A stretch of 64,000 nt of DNA, from assembly GCA_947044405.1 (NCBI GenBank), contig CAMRHE010000035.1, forward strand, positions 6,979,501 to 7,043,500, in the 5' to 3' direction. A program made the translations under genes and the position numbers. The notes below the pieces were generated by a model. That model saw only the letters and a program-made list of their open reading frames with translations. It was not told the origin of the DNA and did not search any database. Shown in pieces: positions 42,305-53,874 of the stretch. Origin of the DNA: Leptodactylus fallax. Its lineage: Eukaryota; Chordata; Amphibia; Anura; Leptodactylidae. Positions within the stretch are counted from its first letter, which is position 1; every line of letters starts with the position of its first letter.

Positions 42305-43009
42305 CACTATAAAACTTGCAGGGGTGGGAGCGACTATTGCAAGGAAATACAGAGCAAGTACTGCAATGGGAAAAGGAGGGGGGATGAGCACTAGACATTG
42401 GGGGATAGATATGTAATAACTGCATGCCAAGTGTCAAATGAACCTAACAGGCAGTCAACACACACATACTTTTTTAAAAGGAACCCAACAATATGCAATA
42501 ATAGGTAGTACTAGATGGCGCAACCAACCAACTCGCAGCACCAAGTCATACAACGACAAGGGTAGAGGAGGGAAAGGGTGGGCAGCTGCACCATACAGTA
42601 GAGGTAACTGTAAAGAACTAGAACATAACTAGTACCCAGTGGTGGCCCACTAGGAGCAAACTAAGGAGATAAACATAATTAGTACCGAGAAGTGGGAGAG
42701 GAGGGGAACGATGGCCATCGACCCAGAGAGTCAACATCGGGCCCTCCGCACCCACTAGTCAAAGGTCTGCGAACCGGCTGCTGGGTCTCAAAGTACCAAA
42801 GTACAAGAAAGTTAGAGCAAAGAGAGGCCAGCAGCAGGTGCACGGAGACAAGTAAGGCAACATAAGAGGGGCAATATAAAAAAGGAAGAAATGGAACCTG
42901 AGAACTCAAAATTGCAATCCAGAGATCACTGAGAAGACACAAGTCCACAGGGTCACAGAGGCACCTTTTCCATCACGGAGAAGACGCAAGCAGAAGCTCT
43001 CTGTTGGGG

Positions 43010-44053
43010 TTTCTTTGGCCCGGAAGGTCTGGATGACGATGGGCCCGGCCTCGCGGTGTCAGACTCTAAGGTCTGCAGGAAGTCAGGAGGGAACTGCAAT
43101 AGGGCACATATCCAGCATGGGCCAGAGCTTCTCCAGATCAGCAGGTGAATAAATGACTAGACGATGACCGCTATGAGATGCTGCCAGCCCGAATGGAAAG
43201 AGCCACAGATATTCTTAGCTCTCAATGCCTCAAGGACCAGTTTCAGGATCCTTCTCTTCGCAAGGGTAGATGGTGCAATATCTTAATAGAGATGTATTTT
43301 CACATCGTTGTGGAGCAGTTGACCGTGGTCTCTGGCCACCTTTAAGATTGCTGAAGTGTTCTTATAGAGCAGAAGACCACAAATGACGTCTCGAGGTGGA
43401 TCGGATGGCTTGGGTCAGGGCCTCAGGGCTCTGTGGATTCTTTCAATGGTGATTTTTGCTGCCCTGTCTTCACCCAGCAGGGTCTCGAAGAGTGACATAG
43501 CAATATGAGGTAAAGTCTCTGAAGCCTCTGATTCTGGGATACCTTTAAAGCGTATATTTATACGCCTGCTACGATTCTCCTGGTCTTCAATAAGGAAGAA
43601 GGCTCTGTTAAGGTGGTCTGTATGCTGCGAGATCTGAGCAGTCTTAGCCTCAGAGGTATAAGTTAGATTGCTACAAGTAGCTTCCAAAGTATCCATTCGC
43701 TTCCCAAACTGCTGTGCCTCAGCACGCATAGCTGTCAGTTCCGACATTACCGGTCAAAGCGCGGAGGTCAGTGTGTTACGTAGGAAGGCTTTGGTGATGA
43801 GCGTGGGCTGTGAGTCCTCCACGTCTCCATATGTAACCGTGTCCATTTCAGTGTCAACCGGGGAGGCTGCTCCCCCTGAAGGTTCCAACATCTTGAGGGA
43901 CCGTGTAGGAGATTTTTTCTTCAGATATTTCTGTAGGTCACCCTGGGGCTTGGGGAGCTTGGGGGTGGAAGGAGCCTCAGACCCTCTAGAGATACCAATC
44001 TTCACCATCTCGGCAGAGATGTAAAGCTGTGAAGCCACAACACTAGACACCAC
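43010..44053 (-). pseudogene. L1 ORF1 (RNA-binding protein), decayed
   Basis: 44053-43754 encodes the N-terminal region (KKKSPTRSLKMLEPSGGAAS). 43747-43415 encodes a coiled coil (FGKRMDTLEATCSNL) and the start of the RRM-like domain (EDQENRSRRINIRFKGIPE, ITIERIHRALRP). The C-terminal domain continues in another frame below 43415 (DPPRDVICGLLLYKNT, STLAKRRILKLVLEALR) to about 43010. The order coiled coil, RRM, C-terminal domain is standard for L1 ORF1, which binds L1 RNA as a trimer. Start may be the Met at 44053 or a later one. Confidence 0.82.
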
Positions 44054-44829
44054 CAGGAGGGGCTACTCTAGCATCAAGGTACCGGGGCACAGCAGAGAAG
44101 AAATAAACAGAGAAAGAAGATCTGACGGCACGCGCCTGCACGCACCGTTACTTCACTAATTCACTCCTGCTCTCAAGTGCCGCAGAACAACTACTGTGAG
44201 GCGTCGCACCGTGAGATGGCACCGGGACTTCTTCTGATGGGTAAGAAAGAGGAGGGGAAGAAAGGGGGAAATCACCACCTTTCACCTCTCAACTCTAAAG
44301 GATGCCAGGTCCAGCATGCGCCACAACAGCAAGTGCAGAGGGCTGGATGTGCAGCTGTGTCCCGAGGAGCTATAGGGAAGTTGGAGGAATGCTCTCTGTG
44401 TAGGTAGGTGTAGGCTGGAGAGTTCAGTAGGCCCCAAGGTTGCAGAGGAGGGCTTCAGCTGCACAGCAGCACCGGTGGCTTCCACGTTATACTGTCCTCC
44501 GTTACCAGCAGCAGCGCCGGGATGGAAAGTGCCGGAGGAGCAGGGAGGAAGATGGCGGAACCTCGTCCGCGTAACGAGCGGTCTGGCCGGGACTCCAGCA
44601 GACAGGCTGGCAGCTACTCTCGGGTCCTGTCAATGTAGCAGGGCCCAGGAAGCCCGCCAGGGCGGAGAGCTGGAGGGAGCGGTTGCGGGACAGAAGGTGG
44701 GCAGGAGAGGCCGGTGCTAATATTGTCAAGATGGCAGGTGGTAAGGTAGGCTTCAGATGCCCAGTACCACTCTCTCCCCGCAGAGGTATCTCCTAAACTC
44801 CCTCTGGAGTGTACACTGAGGTTCAGGGG
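44054..44829 (-). promoter_or_regulatory. L1 5' UTR, inner part
   Basis: GC-rich sequence upstream of ORF1 in L1 orientation, continued at 55147-55279 beyond hAT-C. L1 5' UTRs hold the internal Pol II promoter; no specific promoter element is claimed here. Confidence 0.6.
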
Positions 44830-45123
44830 CAGTGTCGGACTGGAATGTCTAGGGCCCACCAGTGGAATTGATTCTAGGGGCCCACCATTAGGACCCCTGC
44901 AGATCAGCGGTACCGAGACAAGTCGGCTAAAGGTAATAACATGTCGGGAGTCATGCTGCTCACCTGCCATAACATGTGCACCACTGCACTACCTAAACCT
45001 ACTGCTACACTCTGTATGGCAAGTGAACAGCGTGGCTCCTAGAATTGTTAAATTTACCTGTAGCCACACTGTCCTGGAAAAGCTGATCTGCAGAGGTCCT
45101 GGCTGTTGTATCATCGCAGATGT

Positions 45124-45162
45124 AATATTGATGGCCTATCCTAAGGACAGGCCATCAATATT
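45124..45162. repeat. 39-bp near-perfect palindrome
   Basis: AATATTGATGGCCTATCC followed by TAA and GGACAGGCCATCAATATT; one mismatched pair in 18-bp arms. Part of a widespread repeat motif (a related GGATAGGCC block occurs near 54430). It lies 26 bp from the Tx1-like LINE insertion site. Confidence 0.85.
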
Positions 45163-45199
45163 AGAAAGATGGATAAATCCTTTGTCCAGGAATTGGAAC

Positions 45200-46336
45200 T
45201 ATTTTATTAGAAAAGTAGAAAAAGTTCACAAACACTGTCACATACGAAAATACAATATAAAAACTATAAACAGAGACAATACATAAATCTAAAACATAGC
45301 ATAAAACCATCAACAAATAAAATACAAGAAAACACCGGGACAAAAAAAAAAAACCAATCGCGAAACAGCCCCATCCATTCTGCCTTTCACTCCGCCTTTC
45401 ACGCCACCTTTCACTCTTCTCCCGTCTTTCTCCAGTCATCCGTCAGTCAAAAACTCTAACAAAAGAAAATCTAAATGAGCAATATACAATGGAAACATAT
45501 AACGGAAACTTATAACGGAAACTTATAACACTAACAAAATCCCCAACTGAAACTTACTAAAAAAATTTTATTTATTTATTTATTTTTCCCCTCACCACAC
45601 CCGGCCAGCACCACGCCCCATGTCCTCCCATGTCCGCATAGTCCTGGTGCTGGCACCACCCACCACTAAGCCCCTGAAACCCAACCTGGCTCTCCGCCTC
45701 ATGTCCTCCCATGTCCGCGTAGTCCAGAGCCAGGCCGTGCACACGAAAACTTATAAACCAAACCCTCCACCCCCAAAAATAAACCCCCCTCCCAAACAAC
45801 CTACCCCCCTGAAAAACCCCTTAACTACTAACAAACAAATGGAATTATGGAATATGGAAAATGAAATATGGGATATGGAAATGGATATGAAAAATGGAAA
45901 TGGAAAATGAATATAGGATATGGAAAAATGGAAAATGGGAAAATGGACACAACATATGAACGACAACAATAACAAATAACAAATACCAGACAAGTAACAA
46001 AAACCCACCATCCTACACAACCTGTTAAATTACCTTCCCTCCCATGAACCTCCCATGGGCCTAGGGTCGGTTATCCTCAAGCCTCTTACCCTTCCATCTG
46101 ATTTCCAAAACAAAAATGCCTATGTGGTGACACGCCAGCCCTCCACCAGGAAGAGAGCACAGGAGGCCCATCCCTGTCTACTCGCCCTACCGCTATATCC
46201 CTATCTATCATTCTGTCCCTACCCTGTCCCTACCTGTCCCTCCCTAACAGAAAATAATAAACCCCACCCCTCGTGCAAACCTTGCCCTACCTATCCCTAT
46301 CTGGCCCTAACCTACTTTAAATCCCTTATCTAACCC
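45200..46336 (-). other. 3' UTR of the Tx1-like LINE
   Basis: Low-complexity tracts: (TTTA)n at 45565-45585, a CCTCCCATGTCCGC block repeated at about 45625 and 45705, ATGGAAAATGG-type repeats at 45838-45955, and CTGTCCCTACC-type repeats at 46190-46310. No coding sequence. The element end in its own sense is TTCTAATAAAATA, which contains a polyadenylation-like AATAAA. Confidence 0.65.
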
Positions 46337-49300
46337 TCAGGGAACAGAAAAAGTGAACCCCCTCCAGAGGGTACCAGCCCTTTCTGCGCCCAGCCCCTCG
46401 TACTCCCAAGAGCGCACCCTCACCAGGTCCACCATGATGTTTTTAACCACCTCCACCTCCGGGAGGATTTTGCCTCTCGTCGATACTAAACACCGTGCTG
46501 ACCATAGGTGAAACCTGACCACTGCACTAACTACAAAAAGTGTTTGGCAGTCCCTGCCCTCCGGGTGTTTGAATGCCCCATAGGCCCACTCGGCGTAGGA
46601 AAGGCCAGCCAGCCGCAGCCAACCGGTGGAGGTCCCCACCAATTTGCAAACCCTTATATTGAAGGGGCACTGAAGCAGGAAGTGCTCCATGCTTTCCAGC
46701 ATGTCGCCACACTCCTCCCGAGGACAGCCTCGCTCGTCGGAGTTCTGGTACTTCAAGTTCCCCCTCACATATAACTTACCTAGGAGGCAGCGCCAGGTCA
46801 GATCTCAAAACTTCCGAGGAAACCTTTTGGAGTTAAGAAAACGCAACCCTCCCTCTAAGGTTTCTCCTGGGCAATCTTTGAGCGCCAGAGGCTTCTGGAA
46901 GCGGGTCAACAGGACCTTGTCGTCAAGAAAACGTCTTGACTGAGTCCTGATCTCCCACGCCCCCAGACCCCACCGACGAATCACTTTCAGGACCAGGGAA
47001 GCATAGGCCGGGAGATATCCATGGGGTGCACGAAGATCTTTCACTTGCCCTCCTGACTGCCATTTCTGGAAGAAGGGCCGAAACCACCCCTGGCAGGAGG
47101 CTACCCACGAAGGAGTCCCCTCGGAGGAGAGGTTTGGTAAATTGATCTTAGAAAGGTGTTCATTAAGAACACCACGGGGTTAACCATATTTAACCCCCCT
47201 AGCCTCCTTGTGCGGTATGTAACCTCCCTCCTGATTAGGTTGAGCCTGTTCCCCCATAACAGTTGGAAGAACAGGCAACAGATCCTACTCCAACAAGACT
47301 CTGGCAAGGCACAGACGCTACCTAGATAGATCACCAACGGGAGCAGGAAGGCTTTGGCAAGATGAACCCTTTCTCTCAGGGTCAAAGACCAACCCTTCCA
47401 GCAATCAACTCTCTGGGCGACATCCTTAAGCCTACGTTCCCAAATTTGGAGTGGGTAATCACCCTGGCCAAAATGGATGCCTAAGATCTTTACAGACCCC
47501 TGGGGTTCTGGGAGGGTGTCCGGGAGAGAAAAACCAGGCTCTCCCCCTCCCAGCCAGAGGCTTCCACATTTATTCCTGTTTACAGCTGATCCGGAAGCCT
47601 CCGAGTAACTGTCCACTTCAGACATCACCCATTCAAGCTCCTCCCGTGACGAGACAAGAACGGTGACATCATCCGCGTAGGCTACTGTCCTCAAAGGGGA
47701 GCCAGTGCCCTCCAGGTCCATCCTGACTCCCGCCACCGGCCCACCATTAATCCGTCTAATCAGGGGATCAATGGCGAACACATACAGTAGCGGGCTCAAG
47801 GGACATCCCTGTCGGACGCCCGACCCCACCTCAAAAGGACGACCAACCCAACCATTCACAAGCGGGAAAGACTCAGCCCCAGCGTATAAGGTCTGCAGCC
47901 ACTGAATGAACCCCCCAGGCAGGCCATACCTCGAGAGAGTTGACCACAAATACTCATGATTCACCCTGTCAAAAGCCTTAGCCTGATCTAGGGACAGCAA
48001 GTACCCCTTCCACCGACCTGCCCTACTCTGCTCCACAGCCTCCCTGACACTCAGGACCGCACTTAAGGTGCTACGACCGGGAACAGAGCAGTGCTGAGTC
48101 GGCGAGAGGAGCCGGGGCGCAAACTGTACCAGCCGGTTGAAAAGTACCTTCGCCAGAATCTTTCGGTCCGTATTGAGAAGTGCTATGGGCCGCCAGTTCT
48201 CAATATGGCTCGGATCCTTACCCTTTGACAGAACTATAAGGGCGGACCTCCTCATTGACTTCGGCAGAGTGCCCGAGGATAGACACTCATTAAGCACGTC
48301 AGTCAAGAGGGGAGCCAAAGCTCGTTTAAAGGTCCGATAGAACTCAGATGTTAAGCCATCTGGGCCAGGTGACTTCTTGAGGGCAAGACCCTCAATAGCC
48401 CTGACGACTTCCTCTTCTCTTATAGGTTCTATCAAAACACCAAGAGAAGGGTCTTCTGCTGACTCAGGAATGGCTTCAGCCAAGAAACCTGAAATCCGAT
48501 CCCAATTCAGTTCCTTCTTTGCCAAAAGGTTCGAGTAGAAGGACCTGACGATCTCCAAGATCCCTGACCTGGATCTTGTCAGGGATCCTGTACTGTCAAT
48601 CAGGCCTGTTACTGTCTTACAAGTCACTGACATCTTACAGTTCCTGTAGGGGTCGGGCGAGCGGTATTTCCCGAAATCCCTCTCAAGAACCAAAGATGCG
48701 TGCCTATCATACTGACACCTTTTAAGCAAAGCCTTCACACCGGAGATATCCTCCTGGCTACCTCCGGTCGAGACCAGATGTTCAAGTCTCTTCCTCAGTG
48801 CACTGTACATGCGGTACATGTCCAGTGACCTGAGGCTTGAGAGCCGGCGGAAAAATCCCGCCACCCTTTTTTTTGAATATCTCCCACCACTCTGACCTAG
48901 TACCTTCAAGACCCAGTAATAGTACCTGATCCTGAAGAAACTCCTCAAAGGCTTGTCTTACAGCTGCCTCCTCAAGGAGTGACGAATTCAGCCTCCACAA
49001 ACCTCTTCCTCTCCGGAGGGTCTCTGAAATATTCAAAGAAAACAAAATTAGACAGTGATCAGAGAACTCCACCTCCACCACGGACACAGGGGTGGTGACG
49101 GAATTCTCCTTCAAAAAAAACCTATCTATCCTAGACCTAACACTACCTCTCTGAAAGGTCCCGGTGACCTGGGGAATGCCTGATGTGGATATCCTCCAGG
49201 CGAGCTTCACTCACTATGCTATTTAACGCGGCGCCATCATAGGGCAGTCTATCTCTGGTACCTCCTCGGTCTTGGGGTCTAGTTATGGTATTAAAATCCC

Positions 49301-49727
49301 CACCAAAGATGACTTGTTTGCCCGTAAAAAGAAAAGGCTTAATCTTCATAAAGAGGCTTTTACGGTCCCACTTTGTCTGGGGACCGTAGATGTTAATGAG
49401 GCGCAGGCTTTGCCCCTTCATGAAGACGTCTAAGACTAGGCACCTTCCCATTTCGAGCTCGATCAGTCGCTGGCATTTCACCTCTGCGGTAAAAAGCACC
49501 GCCACTCCACTATAAGGCTCAGCCGCAAGAGACCAGTAGGAGGGCCCCCTGCGCCACTCCCTCCTTGCTCTGTTTATCTCTGATAGAGTACAGAGCCTGG
49601 TCTCCTGCAAAAACAAAATGTCAGCTTCAACCCGGCCAAGAAAATCAAAGGCTGCAAACCTAGCCGTATCAGACTTAATGCTGGCCACATTAATGGTGGC
49701 CAGCGTCAGTGGAGAGGGGACTGCCAT
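46337..49727 (-). pseudogene. Tx1-like LINE ORF2: APE endonuclease and reverse transcriptase
   Basis: Begins at the ATG 49727-49725, which overlaps the ORF1 TAA by one base (TAATG). 49727-49143 is the endonuclease: TLATINVASIKSD, ILFLQETRL, LINIYGPQ, IFGGDFNT. After a frameshift 49210-48782 continues with VEFSDHCLILFSLN (catalytic His). 48948-47101 is a 615-codon polymerase frame without stops: KKSPGPDGLTSEFYRTF at about 191, RPIALLNTDRKILAKVLF, LLSLDQAKAFDRVNHEYL (Asp 321), GVRQGCPLSPLLYVFAIDPL, and YADD at 424-427 (about 47668-47679). 47108-46805 and 46768-46337 are the C-terminal tail, with CPREECGDMLESMEHFLLQC as a possible zinc motif. All catalytic residues of both domains are present, but frameshifts near 49180, 48900 and 47105 break the protein. 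Confidence 0.88.
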
Positions 49728-52435
49728 TAAGACCGATTGAGCTCAATGACCTTCAGCTTCGCACCCCCTTTCCTCCTATCACCACCACCCCTAGATGAGT
49801 CTGAAGAGGACCCGCGACTTCTCCTCGTCTTGCGGGTCCTCTTCTTACATTGGGATTGGTCCATCACCTCCCCTGGTGCGGTTTGGCCAGAGGAGGGATG
49901 AACCTCCCCCGCAACTTCTCCCTGAGGAGTTACAGTGGTCGCAGAGACAGTAGCAACTTCGGCCCTGGGTGCATCATCTCCTCCTCCAGGCTCCAGGCCA
50001 GCCTCCCCCCCAGAGGGCAGGGGGCCCCTACCGGAGGGAGACTCAGCAGCCCCTGACGGCTCCACCTCTCCCTCTGAAGCCTCCCCTGAGGCCGACGCAT
50101 CCTCACAGAGGGATTGGTACCGGTTGGGACCTACCACTAGAGGGCCGTCGAGTCTGCGTTCCTTCGTCGGGGGGGGGGGGGGGGCCGATGTTTTTGCCCT
50201 CACTTTACTCGGTGACTTTCTCCGCTTGACCGTCTCTCCCTCCCCAGCACTGACGTACTGAGAAGAAGACGACTGGTCAGCCTCTTCCTCCCTCTGCAGT
50301 CTCCTCATCTCCTCAACCAGGGTCGTGCCCACTGCTGCCTCGGCATCAGGATCCGGCCCAGCAGAGCCAGGGGCAGAAGGAAGGCACATAACTCCCTCCC
50401 TCTGCTCCCTCCTCCTCTCGCGCCTCCTTGCCCTTGATGGTGGCTGGGCCTTCTCCCTTTGCCTTGGCAGACTAGTCTCTCCTCCCCCACTCACCCCCTC
50501 CGCAGCAGGGACAGCCTCCTCAACTGCTCCCGCTTGCCGAAGGGTGGTGTTGGCGAAAGACCGTGGACACGCCCCGATCGGGTGCCCAAGGACACCACAC
50601 AGGTGGCAACGCACCCTGCCACAGGTCGCCGCGAGATGGCCCACCTCCCCACACATGGCGCACTTCTGCACACGGCAGGAGGCGCTCAAGTGTGAGGGGT
50701 CACCGCACCTGTGAAAGAGTTTTGGCTGCCCCTGGTAGAAGACAAGGATCCTGTCTTTCCCAAGGAAGGTTGAGGACGGGATATGCATCACCGAGTTATC
50801 CTCGTGTCGCAATTTGACCATGAAGGTCCAGGCCCCCGACCATATCCCGAACTCGTCGAGATTTTTCTTTGGGAAGTCCTTGACCTCCCCAAACCTGTTG
50901 AGCCAGGTCATGATGTCCATATAAGAAAGTGACTCGTTACGAGTTAAAACGGTCACTTTCTTAATGTTATCCTGGCGTGATACCGCCCACACCATAAAGT
51001 CACGCCAGGCGGGCTCGTCTTTCACCAGCCTATAGTTTCCCCAGAAGGTTTCTAAGCCCTCCGGGGTAACAAAGCTGATGTCAAACTCCGAGGAGCCGAC
51101 AGGATGAATCAGGGCAAAGATGTCGCTTGCCCTGAAACCCATCCCGAGTAGGAGTTCCACGACCCCCCTCCTCTGGGGACAAGGGCCGGCTCCCCCCCAA
51201 ACGAGACGGGCCACGTTACTCCGTCTTGGCCCCCTACGCCCGGGTGTAGGGAGAGTCCATCTGGTCTCACCTCCTTCCTCTCGGAACTTCCCTAGGCCAA
51301 AACGCTCGATCCAGAACCTAAGGTCTCTCGACTGCCCATCTATGGTCATTGTGGACTGGCCCGCCCGTAAAGCCTCCAGGAGCTGCCATTGCAAATCGCC
51401 GTCCCTGGAGCCCGACGGAAGACATGATGCACCCCCAGGGGCCCCAGAAGCGACGCTGGCATAGGAGCGTGGGGGCCCGGAGGCCGCAGCAACCTCCGCT
51501 GCCGGAGTACCAGCGCCACTCCCAGGGACCCCCGCAGAACTACTTAGCCCAGCCACGGCAACCGGAGCACCAGAGGCGGCAACAGTCCGCCCTGGCATAG
51601 CCACCGCGGACCGGGTCACTCCAACTGCAGCAGAAGGAACAGCGGCAGAGAGGACAACAGGAGCAACAATATCAGGAGCAATGACAGGAGTAACAACAGG
51701 AGCAACGACAGCATCAGGAACAGCATCAGGAACAGCAGCAGAAACAACAGCAGGGACAACAGCAGGGACAACAGCAGAAATACCAGAAACAACAGGGACC
51801 ACAACAGAAATATTACTAGCAGTAGAAATACTTTTTTTAGCAGCAATGGTAATAGCCCCTCCACCCGCAGCCTCCCCGACTACAGGCTCTTGGACCCCCA
51901 TGCATACTACACCACCTTCTTCAGGAATACTACTAATTACCCCTTTTGTCCCACCCGCTTTCCCCTTTACCTTACCTGTCTGCTTAACTAGCTTCTCCAC
52001 TCATCCATCATTCACACCTGCAGTCTTCCTTCTTACAGCGGGGCCGGCTGCACCACTCGCTGATGGCTTCCCCGCTTTTACCTCGGCCTCCGCATCCACA
52101 GTCACCCCGGCACCTGATGTTGTAGGAGGACACGCCCCCTTAGCCCCGGAAGTGACCTCCGCATCACCGGCTTCATCAGCACTGGAGGAGGATGAGCCAC
52201 GCCCACCTGCCACTCCCCCTTTCCTACACCTTACTCTGGGGGAAGCCATCGATATTTTAAAACCTCCTACCAGGGAGGGAAGTTTCCCTACGCCACTCCC
52301 CTCCGCAGGGGGGGCTTCTTTGCCTTTGCCCTTGTCCGCAACTATGAGCGCCTTGTCCGCAACCATGAGCTCCTTGTCCACCACCACCTGAAAGGTACTA
52401 TCAGGCGCCATTTTGACTGCTGGCACCCTGGGCAC
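49727..52435 (-). pseudogene. Tx1-like LINE ORF1, zinc-knuckle nucleic-acid-binding protein
   Basis: One frame of about 900 codons with a single in-frame TGA (52003-52001). A likely start is MAPDSTFQVVV at 52411. The segment around 51600-51900 is a low-complexity Ala/Val/Pro tract (VPAVVPAVVSAAVPDAVPDA). A globular middle (about 50750-51350) follows. Then come zinc knuckles near 50560-50715: CGDPSHLSASC (first Cys of the C-x2-C pair missing), CAMCGEVGHLAATC and CHLCGVLGHPIGAC (both complete C-x2-C-x4-H-x4-C). The C-terminus is rich in basic and Ser residues (KKRTRKTRRSRGSSSDSSRG). A 16-G run at about 50169-50184 encodes a Pro stretch and is a slippage hot spot, yet the frame is still open across it. 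ORF1 proteins of this group bind the element's RNA. Confidence 0.82.
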
Positions 52436-53692
52436 CCCGCCACTTGGCGTGACCCGAGGTGCCTGCGCCTCCCTTTCTCTCCTGGAGGCATCGCAACCTG
52501 GGCTGAGGTCCCGGCACGATGCTCCCCAGGCAACGACCTGACAAATTTAAATGTCTCTATTTCTCTTTTTTTTTCCTTCCTTGCCTTCTTCCTGGTCTTG
52601 GCTCCTTTTCCCGCCTCCTCCCCGTCCAGATATGACATGCTGAATGCTAATTGGTCCATTCTGGACGGGGACTCTAATTGGTAGATTTGCCTCATCAGCT
52701 TCACGCCTTCTCCCGAGGCTCCGCCCTCCTCCTCCTCCGTCTCAGGCAGTGGTTGGTTCTCTGGGAGTGTGGGAGATTGCGTCACTTCCTGCCCTGTCAT
52801 TCTGACTTCCTGCTTCACTGCCGGCACTGATGCCTGCGTATACGTGGGTATCAGGCTGCCGCTACTAGGGACGGCTGCCCGACTATACTGTACCGCCATG
52901 CTGTCATCTGATTCCAGGTCTGACTCGCAGTAGTCGTCCTCTCCCGAGCTGTCTGAGGACGCGGGGCCATCCTTCAACAACCGCTCCTGCTGTTTGCGGA
53001 AGAAGCGGTCAACGTTCAGCAGCTTCTCTCTGAACGGCCCCGCGCCCTCCAGAATCTCCGTGCACCTGGCTTCCAGGGCCTTTATTTGTTTTTTCAGGCT
53101 CCTTACCTGCTTACTGAAAACCGGGCGGTCCTTCCTTGAGGCCCTGTCGCTACGGGCGCGAGCGCTCTGAAGCTCCCCACTCATTGCGAACAGGGACCTC
53201 CGGGCCCGGTCATACTCCTCCAGGACCACCTCGATCCTCCGGCTGTAAATGGCGACTTCCTCTCCAGCCTTCCTGATGCCCCATCCTGCGGGTGATTGCG
53301 GCAGCGATGACGGTAAGCTTGTGTCATTTCTCCTGCTTGTAGGAGCCCCCCTTCGGACCGGCTTCACCCACCACTGCCGCTGATGTTACCGCCGTGGCTG
53401 ATGTCGCCGTTTTCACGGATCCACCTGCCGGGACTGCTGACACCCCTGTCACCACCGCTACTCCTGCTGGCGTCGCCCGCTCTACGGACGTCGCTGCTCC
53501 CGATGCTGTTCCTGATGCTGCAGCCGCCAATGTCGCTGCTGCTGCTCCCGATGCTGTTGTCCTGGTCGCCAGTCTCATTGAGGCTTGCTGCCTCAGCGAC
53601 CTCCGCCTGCCCTGCTCTGCTGGTGCTGTGTCGGCAGACATTCTCCTGCCCCCCGCCTGTAAGGTCCGGGGGGCAGGAGCTCCACGCTCCAT
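52342..53692 (-). pseudogene. extra upstream ORF of the Tx1-like LINE, coiled-coil protein
   Basis: Two overlapping frames. 53692-53324 starts MERGAPAPRTLQAGGRR and is Ala/Thr/Val-rich. 53367-52342 contains a probable coiled coil (RRSLFAMSGELQSARARSDR, VRSLKKQIKALEARCTEILE), then an acidic Ser-rich patch (SSDSSGEDDYCESDLESDDS) and a basic stretch (GAKTRKKARKEKKREIETFK). The switch point lies near a CCCCCC run at about 53346, so the two frames were probably one ORF of about 440 codons. Its end overlaps the start of the zinc-knuckle ORF by about 70 bases in a different frame. I do not recognise the family. It could be the N-terminal half of a long ORF1 or a separate protein. Confidence 0.55.
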
Positions 53693-53862
53693 GATAAGGC
53701 TCCCCTCCGCACGGGGAAGGGAGTCGGAGCTACGGTATGTAACACACAAAAGACCGAAAACCACACCCAATAATCGGTCTCCAAGTATCCAAAAAAAAAG
53801 CCTCTTAAGCCTCTGGACTCAGGAGCTCAAACAAGTGTGTCTGACTCCCACAGTTGCCCCGA
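53693..53862 (-). promoter_or_regulatory. 5' UTR of the Tx1-like LINE
   Basis: The 170-bp stretch between the inferred 5' end (GGGGCAACTGTGGGAGTCAG in element sense) and the first Met. An internal promoter is expected for this class but no motif is asserted. Confidence 0.45.
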
Positions 53863-53874
53863 AGGAATTGGAGC

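Larger units (their letters stand above)
45200..53862 (-). mobile_element. Tx1-like LINE, 8.7 kb, full span
   Basis: A non-LTR retrotransposon on the minus strand with a 5' UTR (53862-53693), a long multi-frame ORF1 region, ORF2 (49727-46337) and a 1.1-kb 3' UTR ending TAATAAAATA at 45200. Candidate target duplication: AGGAATTGGAAC (45188-45199) and AGGAATTGGAGC (53863-53874), 11 of 12. ORF1 with CCHC zinc knuckles plus an APE-endonuclease/reverse-transcriptase ORF2 fits the Tx1 branch of the L1 group, first known from Xenopus. It is strikingly GC-rich against AT-rich surroundings. It inserted into hAT-C and is thus the youngest layer of the 38-55 kb stack. Confidence 0.8.

Noticed and set aside
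45124..45162. Palindrome as terminator or operator
   Set aside because: It is part of a dispersed repeat motif in a vertebrate hAT element, with no adjacent gene it could serve.
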